Assembly: GCF_003386535.1 (NCBI RefSeq)
Contig: NZ_QTTN01000015.1
Coordinates: forward strand, 1 to 64,000
Origin: Paenibacillus taihuensis
Lineage (GTDB): Bacteria > Bacillota > Bacilli > Paenibacillales > Paenibacillaceae
Length of the DNA stretch: 64,000 nt
Direction of reading: 5' to 3'
Part shown: in pieces, positions 38,499 to 46,430 of the stretch
Numbering within the stretch: the stretch's first letter is position 1
Layout: each line of letters begins with the position of its first letter
Position numbers and translations under genes: made by a program
The notes under the pieces: model-generated
The model's database searches: none
Told to the model about the DNA's origin: nothing
Seen by the model: the letters and a program-made list of their open reading frames with translations, nothing else

Positions 38499-38535
38499 TA
38501 ATCCTAATCGAGTGATCGATTAGGATTATTTTTTT
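38499..38535 (+). terminator. Terminator after trhP2
   Basis: A perfect 12-bp stem TAATCCTAATCG with CGATTAGGATTA, loop AGTGAT, then seven Ts. Confidence 0.9.
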
Positions 38536-38557
38536 GTAAATAATTTTCCTGAATTGC

Positions 38558-38585
38558 TAACAACTCGGAGGTTAATTGCCGATAT
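38558..38585 (+). promoter_or_regulatory. SigD-type promoter for the chemoreceptor
   Basis: GCCGATAT at 38578-38585 is an exact match to the -10 element of the motility sigma factor SigD. TAAC at 38558-38561 lies 16 bases upstream, close to the TAAA-N15 consensus. This links the gene to the flagellar regulon. Confidence 0.65.
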
Positions 38586-38657
38586 TAACGATACTGTTGT
38601 TTAGTTAATAGAGAGACAAAAACGGCGAATTATCCTCAGAATTGGTGGTGTCTTGCA

Positions 38658-40835
38658 GTGAAGTTGAAACTAAAGCTGAATTCGAAGAAGGAAAATTTGA
38701 AAACGCAATCAGAAGGGGAGAAACGGACTCCCAATGTAAAGGAGCTGTACAATTCATCCCTAAACGGAATTAAGAACGTGAAGATGACGAATCCGATCAA
38801 ATCGGTTGGTCTCATGCTGTTCTTAATTATTTTCAGCGCTATTCTAGTGTGCGTTCTTGTGGTCGGATTATTCTCGTATTCGACATCGAAGAGCATCATT
38901 AAGAACAAAGTGGCTGATTCGACAGCAGTGGCCATTCAACAGTCAACGGGCAAGCTGGACTTGATGTTCAAGAACTACGAAGCGCTATCGATGCAAATCT
39001 TGCTCGATAAGACGGTTCAAGATAACTTGGACCTGATGGACAAAGCGAAAGATGATTACGAGAAGTTCGACTCGATGAAGAAGCTAGGTGATTCGCTGCA
39101 ATCTTATGTTCTTGGCAACTCGTCTATCGTTGGTGCAGCAATCATTCCGATCGAAGGAAGTGCTAGCTCGGTTACAACCGGATCTTCCTCCATTACGACA
39201 GAAGTGGCTCAGAAATCGGATTGGATGAAGAAGGTTGAAGATGGCGGCGGCCGATTGGTTTGGCTTCCCTCGGAATTGAAAGGCTATAGCGGCAGTGCGC
39301 CTGAAGCGACATTTGCAATGGGCCGTGTCATGAAGAATACAATTACGAACGAAGCCAAGTTTGTTATGGTGATCGAGATTTACTTGAAGGAGCTCAGCAA
39401 AGAGCTTCAAGACGTGAAACTTGGCGAAGATAGCAGCATCACAATTGTGGACAGTGCAGGCAACTTGGTGCTTCCAAGCAAGCCATCGAGCAAGCCTGAA
39501 GAGATCGGCAAGCCATCTCCGATTGCGTTTCCTAAAGAAGGTAAAGCAGCGGAAAGCGGTTCGAAGACAACGACAGATGAGAACGGTAACGAAGTACTCG
39601 CTGTCTACAACAAGTTTGATAATGTGGACTGGAAGCTAGTTGGCTCGGTGCCAGTGGCAGAACTCGTGAAGGATGCCGGCCAGATTTTGAACACGACATG
39701 GATTATTGCGGGAATTGCCGCGTTGCTCGCGATCGGTATTGGCATGCTTGTAATTTGGATGGTTGCGATTCCGCTCGTGAGATTGCGTAATCTGATGAAT
39801 GAAGGCGCGCTCGGCAATCTGTCTGTTCGTTCAACGATCAACAAGAAGGACGAGATCGGTCAGCTGGCTCAGAGCTTCAACCAGATGATGACGCAGATTA
39901 CATTGCTGGTTAATCAAACGAACCAATCCGCACAGGATGTTCTGGCTACTGCCGGTGAATTGTCTGATGCCTCCAAGAAAACAGCTATCTCTGCGCGCGA
40001 AATCGCGGTTGCAACCGAAGAGATCGCTAACGGTGCATCTAGCTTGGCGACAGAAGCCGAGAAGGGCAATGATCTGACGGCTGAGATCGGCGAGCAAATG
40101 CAGCAGGTTATGACAGCGAACCAAGAGATGGGCGTTGCAGCATCTGATGTGGAGAGTGCAAGCCGTCAAGGTACAACGTATATGAACAGCTTGATCGAGA
40201 AGACGGGTATGACAGAAGAGATGACGCGCTCGATGGTTGAGAAGGTTGACCGTCTGAAAGAAAGCACGCGCTCGATCCGTAAAATTCTTGATGTGCTTAA
40301 TAACATGACGAAGCAAACGAACATCTTGTCCTTGAATGCGACGATTGAAGCGGCACGTGCTGGAGCAGCAGGCAAAGGCTTCATGGTCGTAGCAGACGAA
40401 ATCCGTAAGCTGGCAGATCAATCCCGCCAATCGATCGATGTAGTCGGTCAAATTACGGAAACGATTCAAAAGGAAATCGACGAAACGGTTAATGTATTGT
40501 CGACAGCGTATCCAATCTTCCAAGAACAGATACAATCCGTTAAAGAAGCGAACCAAATCTTCTTGACGGTTCAAGGTCAGATGGGTGATTTCGTTGGCCG
40601 CCTGGACTCTGTAACGGAGTCCATTAGCAAGCTGGAGCGTTCGCAAGTTGTGCTGTCTGAAGCGATGAGCAACGTGAGTGCGGTTGCCGAAGAGTCTTCT
40701 GCTACATCGGAAGAGGTTGCATCTCTCAGCACGGAGCAGAACAGCATTAGCGAAGGACTTGTTCGACTGTCCGACAAGCTTGAGACGGTATCGACAGGGC
40801 TTAAAGAAACGCTTTCCCGTTTCCGTACGGAATAG
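38658..40835 (+). CDS. Methyl-accepting chemotaxis protein
   Basis: A 725-residue chemoreceptor. A 45-residue basic cytoplasmic N-terminus is followed by a membrane segment (about 47-73), an extracytoplasmic sensor of the dCache type (about 75-345), a second segment (about 347-372), HAMP (about 373-425) and a long coiled-coil signalling domain with the tip motif [21 protein letters not shown] near 555. GTG 38658 follows GGTGGTG. The long charged N-terminus before the first membrane segment is uncommon. Expression is probably driven by SigD. Confidence 0.92.
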   Translation: MKLKLKLNSKKENLKTQSEGEKRTPNVKELYNSSLNGIKNVKMTNPIKSVGLMLFLIIFSAILVCVLVVGLFSYSTSKSIIKNKVADSTAVAIQQSTGKLDLMFKNYEALSMQILLDKTVQDNLDLMDKAKDDYEKFDSMKKLGDSLQSYVLGNSSIVGAAIIPIEGSASSVTTGSSSITTEVAQKSDWMKKVEDGGGRLVWLPSELKGYSGSAPEATFAMGRVMKNTITNEAKFVMVIEIYLKELSKELQDVKLGEDSSITIVDSAGNLVLPSKPSSKPEEIGKPSPIAFPKEGKAAESGSKTTTDENGNEVLAVYNKFDNVDWKLVGSVPVAELVKDAGQILNTTWIIAGIAALLAIGIGMLVIWMVAIPLVRLRNLMNEGALGNLSVRSTINKKDEIGQLAQSFNQMMTQITLLVNQTNQSAQDVLATAGELSDASKKTAISAREIAVATEEIANGASSLATEAEKGNDLTAEIGEQMQQVMTANQEMGVAASDVESASRQGTTYMNSLIEKTGMTEEMTRSMVEKVDRLKESTRSIRKILDVLNNMTKQTNILSLNATIEAARAGAAGKGFMVVADEIRKLADQSRQSIDVVGQITETIQKEIDETVNVLSTAYPIFQEQIQSVKEANQIFLTVQGQMGDFVGRLDSVTESISKLERSQVVLSEAMSNVSAVAEESSATSEEVASLSTEQNSISEGLVRLSDKLETVSTGLKETLSRFRTE

Positions 40836-40850
40836 TATGATATCAAGATG

Positions 40851-40886
40851 AAAGACCGGTTCTCCATACGGAGCGCCGGTCTTTTC
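40851..40886 (+). terminator. Terminator after the chemoreceptor gene
   Basis: AAAGACCGG pairs with CCGGTCTTT, with CTCC/GGAG inside, then TTTC. Confidence 0.8.
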
Positions 40887-40909
40887 TTCATGTCCATATA
40901 TGCATACAC

Positions 40910-40940
40910 AAAGGCGAGGAGCATTGTGCTCCTCGCCTTT
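40910..40940 (-). terminator. Terminator of the YugP-type protease operon
   Basis: A perfect 13-bp stem AAAGGCGAGGAGC with GCTCCTCGCCTTT. It sits 17 bases beyond the stop codon of the minus-strand protease gene and can also act in the other direction. Confidence 0.8.
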
Positions 40941-40956
40941 GTTCGTATCGCGTTAA

Positions 40957-41643
40957 TTAATCGCGATCGGATTGCGTAAAGATGAGAATGTACTTAAGCA
41001 ATTCAAGCAGTGAGATTAGCGCTGCTGCCACATATGTTAGTGCTGCAGCGTTCAGTACCTTGGCTACGCCCCGTTCTTCCTCGTTCGAAATAAAGCCTTC
41101 AGCGACCATGATTTCACGTGCCCGGTTGCTGGCATTGAATTCGACGGGCAAAGTCACGAGCTGGAATGCAACTGCGCAAGAGAAGAAGATAATGCCAAGA
41201 CCGATTAGGCCAGATGCCTGGAATAAGAAACCGGCAAGCAGCAGGAAAGGCGCTATACCAGATGCAATATTTACGACCGGGAAAATCTTATGGCGCAGAA
41301 CAAGCATCGGATAATGAACGCTGTGCTGGATCGCATGGCCAACCTCGTGACAAGCGACAGAAACGGCCGAGATGGAGTTCTCGTAGTAAACCGACTCAGA
41401 CAGTCTAACGACACGGTGAATCGGGTCGTAGTGGTCCGAGAGGGTTCCTGGAACCGGTTCAATTGGCACGTCGTGCAGTCCATTGCGGTCGAGCATCATG
41501 CGTGCTGCCTGATAACCTGTGAGCCCGCGTAAGGTTTGTACCTCTGACCAACGGTTAAATGTGCCGCGAACACGGAACTGGGCCCATAACGATAATAAGA
41601 ATGCAGGAATGATGAGAATGTCCAGCGGGTGGAAAAATAACAT
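40957..41643 (-). CDS. Zinc metallopeptidase of the YugP type
   Basis: A 228-residue membrane protein of the Zn_peptidase_2 family (PF04298). An N-terminal membrane segment, then SLSVYYENSISAVSVACHEVGHAIQH with the zinc-binding HEVGH (near residue 108), and three further hydrophobic segments; a conserved Glu (PVEFNASNRA) could be the third ligand. The physiological substrate is unknown. ATG 41643 follows GGAGGGAA. The MerR gene is 27 bases upstream, so the two form one transcript. Confidence 0.88.
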   Translation of the reverse strand: MLFFHPLDILIIPAFLLSLWAQFRVRGTFNRWSEVQTLRGLTGYQAARMMLDRNGLHDVPIEPVPGTLSDHYDPIHRVVRLSESVYYENSISAVSVACHEVGHAIQHSVHYPMLVLRHKIFPVVNIASGIAPFLLLAGFLFQASGLIGLGIIFFSCAVAFQLVTLPVEFNASNRAREIMVAEGFISNEEERGVAKVLNAAALTYVAAALISLLELLKYILIFTQSDRD

Positions 41644-41669
41644 CGTGGTTCCCTCCAATAAAGTGAATG

Positions 41670-42116
41670 CTACATAATACCGCTCTTGTTAAGCAGAATC
41701 ATGAGTGCCTCGACGCATGCAGCCGTTTGAGGGGCTAGACGTTTAAATACCTGCTTGGCCTGCTGCGGCTTCAATTGATTGAGCACTGGCTCAATCTCAA
41801 TGACTTCGCGCTGCAGCTGTTCCAAATGCAGCTGTAAGTCCATCAGCTTATCAGAAACTTGATCCTCTGATGAAACTTTACGCCAGACAGCCATGCTCGC
41901 CTTAATCTCGTCGAGCGATAATTTTTCTTTCTTCAATTGCTCTATACGTTTGAGCCGATGCAAAGTTTCATCATTATAAAGACGATAATTTTTGGCCGAA
42001 CGGCGTTCCGGCTCAATCAGACCGAGTGACGTATAGAAATCGATCGTGCGGGGACTTACACCAGCTAATTTGGATAATTCACCAATCCGGTGTAACGGTA
42101 GTGACATATCGGACAT
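41670..42116 (-). CDS. MerR-family transcriptional regulator
   Basis: A 148-residue regulator with the MerR DNA-binding domain (RIGELSKLAGVSPRTIDFYTSLGLIEPERRSAKNYRLY) at residues 7-75 and a coiled-coil C-terminus. No Cys pairs for metal are present, so the ligand is unknown. ATG 42116 follows AGAGGTG. The upstream region holds GTAC-N13-GTAC (42145-42165 on the plus strand), a possible self-binding site. Confidence 0.85.
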   Translation of the reverse strand: MSDMSLPLHRIGELSKLAGVSPRTIDFYTSLGLIEPERRSAKNYRLYNDETLHRLKRIEQLKKEKLSLDEIKASMAVWRKVSSEDQVSDKLMDLQLHLEQLQREVIEIEPVLNQLKPQQAKQVFKRLAPQTAACVEALMILLNKSGIM

Positions 42117-42351
42117 TGGAATCACCTCTTTCATTTAAACGGTATGTACGGTAAAACTCCTAGTACCTATGATACAGAAAGATGAACCATACAGTCAAAC
42201 GTAATGCTTTGGTGAATTTTCCATGTAGAAAAGCTGACATGGAATTCGAAGCTGTCGGAAAATAAGCAGGGAAGCAGGTGTATGGGCATCGCGAAACGCG
42301 AAGGATTTTTCGGCATCGACTCCTTTTCGAGGTCAAATCCGTCAAAAAACT

Positions 42352-42384
42352 TAACATTCGAATCGTCCGGAGAGACGAATGTTA
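42352..42384. repeat. Inverted repeat upstream of amt
   Basis: A perfect 9-bp inverted repeat, TAACATTCG and CGAATGTTA, separated by 15 bases that contain a smaller TCGTC/GACGA overlap. No T-tract follows, so it is not a terminator. It lies about 31 bases before the amt -35 box and could be an activator site. The rest of the 42117-42351 gap holds nothing else clear. Confidence 0.5.
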
Positions 42385-42414
42385 GATTTATTTTAGAGAA
42401 TCAGGAAAAATGTA

Positions 42415-42443
42415 TTGTCAAAATGGATACTCCAACCTATAAT
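42415..42443 (+). promoter_or_regulatory. Sigma-A promoter for amt
   Basis: TTGTCA at 42415-42420, a 17-base spacer and TATAAT at 42438-42443. Transcription would begin near 42450. Confidence 0.75.
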
Positions 42444-42464
42444 GACATTAAGTCTTTCTTATCA

Positions 42465-42481
42465 TGTAAAGAAACATTACA
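42465..42481 (+). promoter_or_regulatory. GlnR/TnrA box in the amt leader
   Basis: TGTAAAGAAACATTACA matches the nitrogen-regulator consensus TGTNA-N7-TNACA exactly. It lies downstream of the start site and just before the ribosome site (AGGGAGTGG), so it should act as a repression site, probably for GlnR when nitrogen is plentiful. Confidence 0.75.
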
Positions 42482-42498
42482 TTAGGGAGTGGTCGTTC

Positions 42499-43869
42499 AT
42501 GGTCAAAAAGTTAATCGTGTCTCTAGGAGCTCTTTCGCTGTTATTCCCAGCTATGGCTTTTGCAGACGACCCGTCTGCAGGAACGCTTAATATGGGGCTC
42601 AACTCCATCTGGGTGCTCGTTGCAGCCATTCTTGTCATTCTGATGCAAGGCGGATTCATCCTGCTTGAAGCTGGTTCGACACGAATGAAGAACGCGGGCC
42701 ATATCGCAGGCAAGACGGTGTTCACGTTAGGTCTTTGTACATTGGTTTATTGGGCAGTCGGTTACGCAATTGCTTTTGGCTCAGATAACGCGGAGCACTC
42801 GATAAGCAAGATCATCGGCTGGGGAAGTTACCTATTCGCTCCAGCGGTAGCTGCTGCTGATGGCGAGGCGCTTCCATCGACGATCTTCTTCGTTTTCCAA
42901 CTTGCTTTCGCAGCTGTATCGCTTTCGATCGCGTGGGGCGGTTTCGCTGAACGTGCTAAGCTGTCCGCATACCTCGTCTTTACTATTCTGTTTACGGCAG
43001 TCGTTTATCCGGTTATCTCCCACTGGATTTGGAGCCCAACAGGCTGGTTGTTCGCTGAAGGCGCGCAAGACTATGCAGGCTCTACGGTTGTTCACTTAAC
43101 TGGCGCTCTTGCAGCCTTTGCTGCGACAGTATTATTGAAACCGCGTATCGGCCGCTTCAATAAAGACGGCTCTGCGAATGAAATTCTCGGTCACAACCAA
43201 GTATTCGGCGCTTTGTCCGTACTTCTTCTGTGGGTTGGCTGGTTCGGATTTAACGCTGGTAGCGCACTCGGCGTAGGCGATGGTTTCTTCGGTTATGTTG
43301 CTTTCAATACGCAGCTCGGCGCAGCAGGCGGCGCAGTTGCAGCTCTGCTCATCTCCTGGCTCGTAAACGGCAAAGCTGACATTACGACGACGTTGAACGG
43401 TGGTCTGGCTGGTCTCGTTGCCATCACAGCGACTTGCGCTTTCGTCGATCCTTGGGCAGCAGTTGTTATCGGTTTGATTGCAGGCGTGCTCGTATTCTTC
43501 AGCGCGAAGTTCTTCGAGAAAATTAAAGTCGATGATCCCATCTATGCACTTTCTGTTCACGGTGCAGCAGGTATTTGGGGTACGCTCGCGAATGGTATCT
43601 TTGCGACAGATGAACTTGCGAAGAAGTTGAACGTTGGTCAAGGCGGTATCATCGATACAGGCAACTGGCACCAAATGTGGGTACAACTTGAATCCGTACT
43701 CGTGTGCGGCGGTTACGTCCTTGTCGTATCGTTCATCATTCTTGGCGCTATGAAGCTTGTCATGGGTCTTCGTGTAACAGAAGAGCAAGAGATTATCGGT
43801 CTTGATTTGTCTGAGCACGGTGCATTCGGTTATCCGGAGCAAATGAAGAAAGCACAAAGCAGCCTGTAA
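42499..43869 (+). CDS. amt: Ammonium transporter
   Basis: A 456-residue Amt/Rh-family channel. A signal peptide (about 25 residues, ending AMAFA-DD) and eleven membrane segments are seen; conserved elements include ALAAFAATVLLKPRIGRF, GWFGFNAGSALG and the Asp/His pore segments GAAGIWGTLANG near 375. It imports ammonium under nitrogen limitation. ATG 42499 follows AGGGAGTGG. No glnK/glnB PII gene lies beside it; instead a GlnD-like DUF294 gene follows after 47 bases. Confidence 0.95.
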   Translation: MVKKLIVSLGALSLLFPAMAFADDPSAGTLNMGLNSIWVLVAAILVILMQGGFILLEAGSTRMKNAGHIAGKTVFTLGLCTLVYWAVGYAIAFGSDNAEHSISKIIGWGSYLFAPAVAAADGEALPSTIFFVFQLAFAAVSLSIAWGGFAERAKLSAYLVFTILFTAVVYPVISHWIWSPTGWLFAEGAQDYAGSTVVHLTGALAAFAATVLLKPRIGRFNKDGSANEILGHNQVFGALSVLLLWVGWFGFNAGSALGVGDGFFGYVAFNTQLGAAGGAVAALLISWLVNGKADITTTLNGGLAGLVAITATCAFVDPWAAVVIGLIAGVLVFFSAKFFEKIKVDDPIYALSVHGAAGIWGTLANGIFATDELAKKLNVGQGGIIDTGNWHQMWVQLESVLVCGGYVLVVSFIILGAMKLVMGLRVTEEQEIIGLDLSEHGAFGYPEQMKKAQSSL

Positions 43870-43916
43870 GTCATACTATTCGTCGCTTCTACTATGAGGG
43901 CAGGGGTGAGCACAGC

Positions 43917-44987
43917 ATGAGCGATTCGGTTCGTGCAAAGCTGTTCACGCGCATCGGGAATACAGATGATGTGATTGCGCTGCGAGGCTTGCGGGATCAA
44001 TTCCATGAACAGATGGTGACTCTGCAGGCTGAGCAGCCGATCGAACAATTTTATACGGATCTGAATGAGGTGCATGACGCGTTAATTCGCCGGGCGATCT
44101 CACTCTCAGAAGCGAAGCTGGCACGGCTCGGGTATGGTTCCCCGCCCGTGCCTTACGCGTATTTATTGTTCGGCAGCGGGGGCAGACAAGAACAAACATT
44201 ATCCAGTGACCAGGACAGCGGCTTGATCTATGAGGATGCGGCCGAAGAGGCGGAGCGGGAAGAGATAGAGGAATATTTTCGCCTGCTAAGCGTGACGATT
44301 GTCGGGACATTGCAAGCCATTGGATACCCGCCGTGTGAAGGGAATGTGATCAGTTCCAATCCGCTATGGTGCCAATCGTTGTCGGGCTGGCGAGCGAAGC
44401 TCGATGGCTGGTTTCAGGAGCCGGACTGGGAATGTGTCAGGTATCTTCTCATCGTCGCGGACTGCCGGTGCGTATATGGTCAAGATATGCTGCTCCATGC
44501 GTTAAAGAGCCATTATTATACCGATACGTTGAACAATCAGACGATTGTCCAGCACATGATTAACAATACGATGCGCCACAAGGTGCTCATCGGCGTGTTT
44601 GGCCAATTGCTCAAGGAGCAATATGGTGAAGAGGCAGGAAGCCTGGATTTAAAATATGGAGCCTACATCCCGATGGTCAATGCGATTCGGCTAACGAGTA
44701 TCAAAGCAGGGGTTCGCGAGACTTCGACTTTATCGCGGATAGCCAAGCTTAGTGAGCGTGGTTTCTTCTCTGAGCAGGATGGCCTTGCGTTCACCGCCGC
44801 GTTCAAGCTGTTTATGCGGCTTCGTCTGATGACGATGACGCGCACCGAGGATGGCGTGTACACCAACAGCGGCAAGCTGCCTCACGCAAAGCTGACCAGA
44901 GAATTAGTCGATGAGCTGAAGGCTGCGCTTCGTGTCGTGAAGAAGCTGCAAAGGCGGGTGCAGAAGCAATCGAAGGATAGGAACTAA
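43917..44987 (+). CDS. DUF294 nucleotidyltransferase-like protein (GlnD-related)
   Basis: A 356-residue soluble protein: nucleotidyltransferase domain (about residues 60-175) with GSGGRQEQTLSSDQDSG near 86, the G-S...D-x-D motif of the pol beta fold, then a C-terminal DUF294_C helical domain (about 215-350). This is the GlnD-like family without the HD and ACT domains, and without CBS domains at the N-terminus as found in many relatives. The target is unknown. It sits between amt and a DEDDh exonuclease on the same strand, with gaps of about 50 bases, so the three are probably co-transcribed. Confidence 0.85.
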   Translation: MSDSVRAKLFTRIGNTDDVIALRGLRDQFHEQMVTLQAEQPIEQFYTDLNEVHDALIRRAISLSEAKLARLGYGSPPVPYAYLLFGSGGRQEQTLSSDQDSGLIYEDAAEEAEREEIEEYFRLLSVTIVGTLQAIGYPPCEGNVISSNPLWCQSLSGWRAKLDGWFQEPDWECVRYLLIVADCRCVYGQDMLLHALKSHYYTDTLNNQTIVQHMINNTMRHKVLIGVFGQLLKEQYGEEAGSLDLKYGAYIPMVNAIRLTSIKAGVRETSTLSRIAKLSERGFFSEQDGLAFTAAFKLFMRLRLMTMTRTEDGVYTNSGKLPHAKLTRELVDELKAALRVVKKLQRRVQKQSKDRN

Positions 44988-45034
44988 TCCGAATGTACGA
45001 ATTGTAAGGCTTAAGCTTGACGGAGGGGAGAAGC

Positions 45035-45769
45035 ATGAAGGAACAGAGCAGCATGGGCAGAATGTGGCATTTGTACAAAATGGGCGGACTCACGTCAGCG
45101 ATTGCCGGCGCGGTCGGCGCTCAAAATGCGCAGCAGATGGCCTTCATTCGCTCAATGTCGAAGGAGCAGCGCAAAGACTCGATTATGGATCAGCCGCTGG
45201 GCGACATGGAGGTGGTTGTCTTCGACCTGGAGACGACGGGCTTCTATCCGACGAACGGCGATGAGATTATTTCGTTCGGCGCCGTCAAGCTGAAGGGTGA
45301 GCAGCTCCTGCCCGAGGGGAGCTTCTACAGCTTGGTCAACCCGAAACGGAGGGTGCCGAAGCATATTACGGAGCTGACCGGCATTACGAATGCGATGACC
45401 GAGGATGCTCCTGATCTGATGCAGGTGCTGCATGATTTCATGGAATTCGTCGGCAAAAGGATGCTGATCGCGCATGCGAGCGGTCATGATAAGCAGTTTC
45501 TGAACGCAGCGCTGTGGCGCACGTCGAAGGTGAATTTGACGCATCGGGTGCTCGATACGATGCTTGTCGCCAAATGGCTGGAGCCGAACCGCGAGAGCTA
45601 CGGCTTAGATGATCTGCTTGATTATAGCGGCATTGAAATCACCCAGCGGCATCACGCGCTGGAGGATTCCATGATGACCGCACAGCTGTGGCAGCATTAC
45701 TTACGGCAGATTCTCAGCCGGAATGTCATCACGCTCGGGGACTTATATGCTTACCTCAGTAAGCATTAG
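45035..45769 (+). CDS. DEDDh 3'-5' exonuclease (DnaQ-like)
   Basis: A 244-residue protein with an exonuclease domain at about residues 57-230: VVVFDLETTGFYP (first Asp and Glu), HASGHDKQFL (Asp) and HHALEDSMMTAQ (His, Asp), so all DEDDh metal ligands are present. An N-terminal stretch of 55 residues with a small hydrophobic SAIAGAVGA part is extra. ATG 45035 follows GGAGGGGAG. The 3' end overlaps that of the convergent JAMM gene by 27 bases. Its partner DUF294 gene lies just upstream. Confidence 0.88.
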   Translation: MKEQSSMGRMWHLYKMGGLTSAIAGAVGAQNAQQMAFIRSMSKEQRKDSIMDQPLGDMEVVVFDLETTGFYPTNGDEIISFGAVKLKGEQLLPEGSFYSLVNPKRRVPKHITELTGITNAMTEDAPDLMQVLHDFMEFVGKRMLIAHASGHDKQFLNAALWRTSKVNLTHRVLDTMLVAKWLEPNRESYGLDDLLDYSGIEITQRHHALEDSMMTAQLWQHYLRQILSRNVITLGDLYAYLSKH

Positions 45770-46279
45770 AGGACTGCAGTTCAGTAGACCGCTACGGTCG
45801 GCGTGGATCCAGTAGGGCTGGATTATCGGCTGAAGGATAGAATCGGCTAGTGAGATAATCCAGTAAGACGTGTCGCACGCAGCAGCCGAGTGAATGCCGA
45901 ACAGATCAGCGGCGCTTGGAATGGGCGGCGTCTGTGGATGGGAATGAAAATAACCGACAAGTGATTGTCGGTTTTTTTGCATGTCATAAAGAGTTTGAAT
46001 CCATGAAGCGGGATCGAACTCGAATCGGTCGTTGGCGCTGCTGGTAGCAGTTGTGGCTGCTGCATTCTGGACCGGATATACGTGAGTGATAAGCAGAAGC
46101 GGACCGCCGCTGCTCTGGCGCTCTATCGTACCGGCTAGGACGCCGCATGCTTCGCTTGGCAGCGCAGCTGCGCAGATGCTGAGCAGCTGCTCCTGCGCCT
46201 GCGGAGCGAGTGCAGCGGCGGTTGGAAGCGTTGGTGAGTGACCATGTTCATTGACCATCATAAGCTTGGTGTGCCTCAT
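45743..46279 (-). CDS. JAMM/M67 family metallopeptidase
   Basis: A protein of up to 178 residues with a complete JAMM zinc site: the Glu of PSEACGVLAG, then HSHPQTPPIPSAAD, which fits H-x-H-x7-S-x2-D. Such bacterial proteins usually cleave C-terminal tails from ubiquitin-like sulfur carriers or act in related peptide removal. ATG 46279 is preceded by AGGA only; ATG 46261 or 46258 (MVNEHGHSP) are alternatives. The open frame continues upstream through the palindromic leader, which I regard as untranslated. No ThiS or MoeB partner is near. Confidence 0.75.
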   Translation of the reverse strand: MRHTKLMMVNEHGHSPTLPTAAALAPQAQEQLLSICAAALPSEACGVLAGTIERQSSGGPLLLITHVYPVQNAAATTATSSANDRFEFDPASWIQTLYDMQKNRQSLVGYFHSHPQTPPIPSAADLFGIHSAAACDTSYWIISLADSILQPIIQPYWIHADRSGLLNCSPLMLTEVSI

Positions 46280-46324
46280 TCCTGCAAGGAGTTCGTTCGA
46301 ATCGTTCACGATCGTCGAATCGAA

Positions 46325-46362
46325 TCGAACCGAACCGATCGGATTGGATCGGTTCGGTTCGA
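46325..46362. repeat. Perfect long palindrome in a GAAYC-rich leader
   Basis: Arms of 16 bases (TCGAACCGAACCGATC and GATCGGTTCGGTTCGA) flank a 6-base loop GGATTG. The surrounding 46295-46395 is made of pentamer-like units (CGAAT, CGAAC, CGAAA). It lies in the 5' leader of the JAMM gene, without a T-tract. Confidence 0.85.
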
Positions 46363-46399
46363 AGCAAGTGAAGTGAATCGAAACGAAACGAATAGCTCC

Positions 46400-46430
46400 A
46401 TTATACGAGTCCATATAGTCCGCTCGTCAA
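46400..46430 (-). promoter_or_regulatory. Candidate promoter for the JAMM gene
   Basis: On the minus strand TTGACG (46430-46425), a 19-base spacer and TATAAT (46405-46400). The -35 box overlaps the MFS gene's stop. The transcript would contain the long palindrome. Confidence 0.55.
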
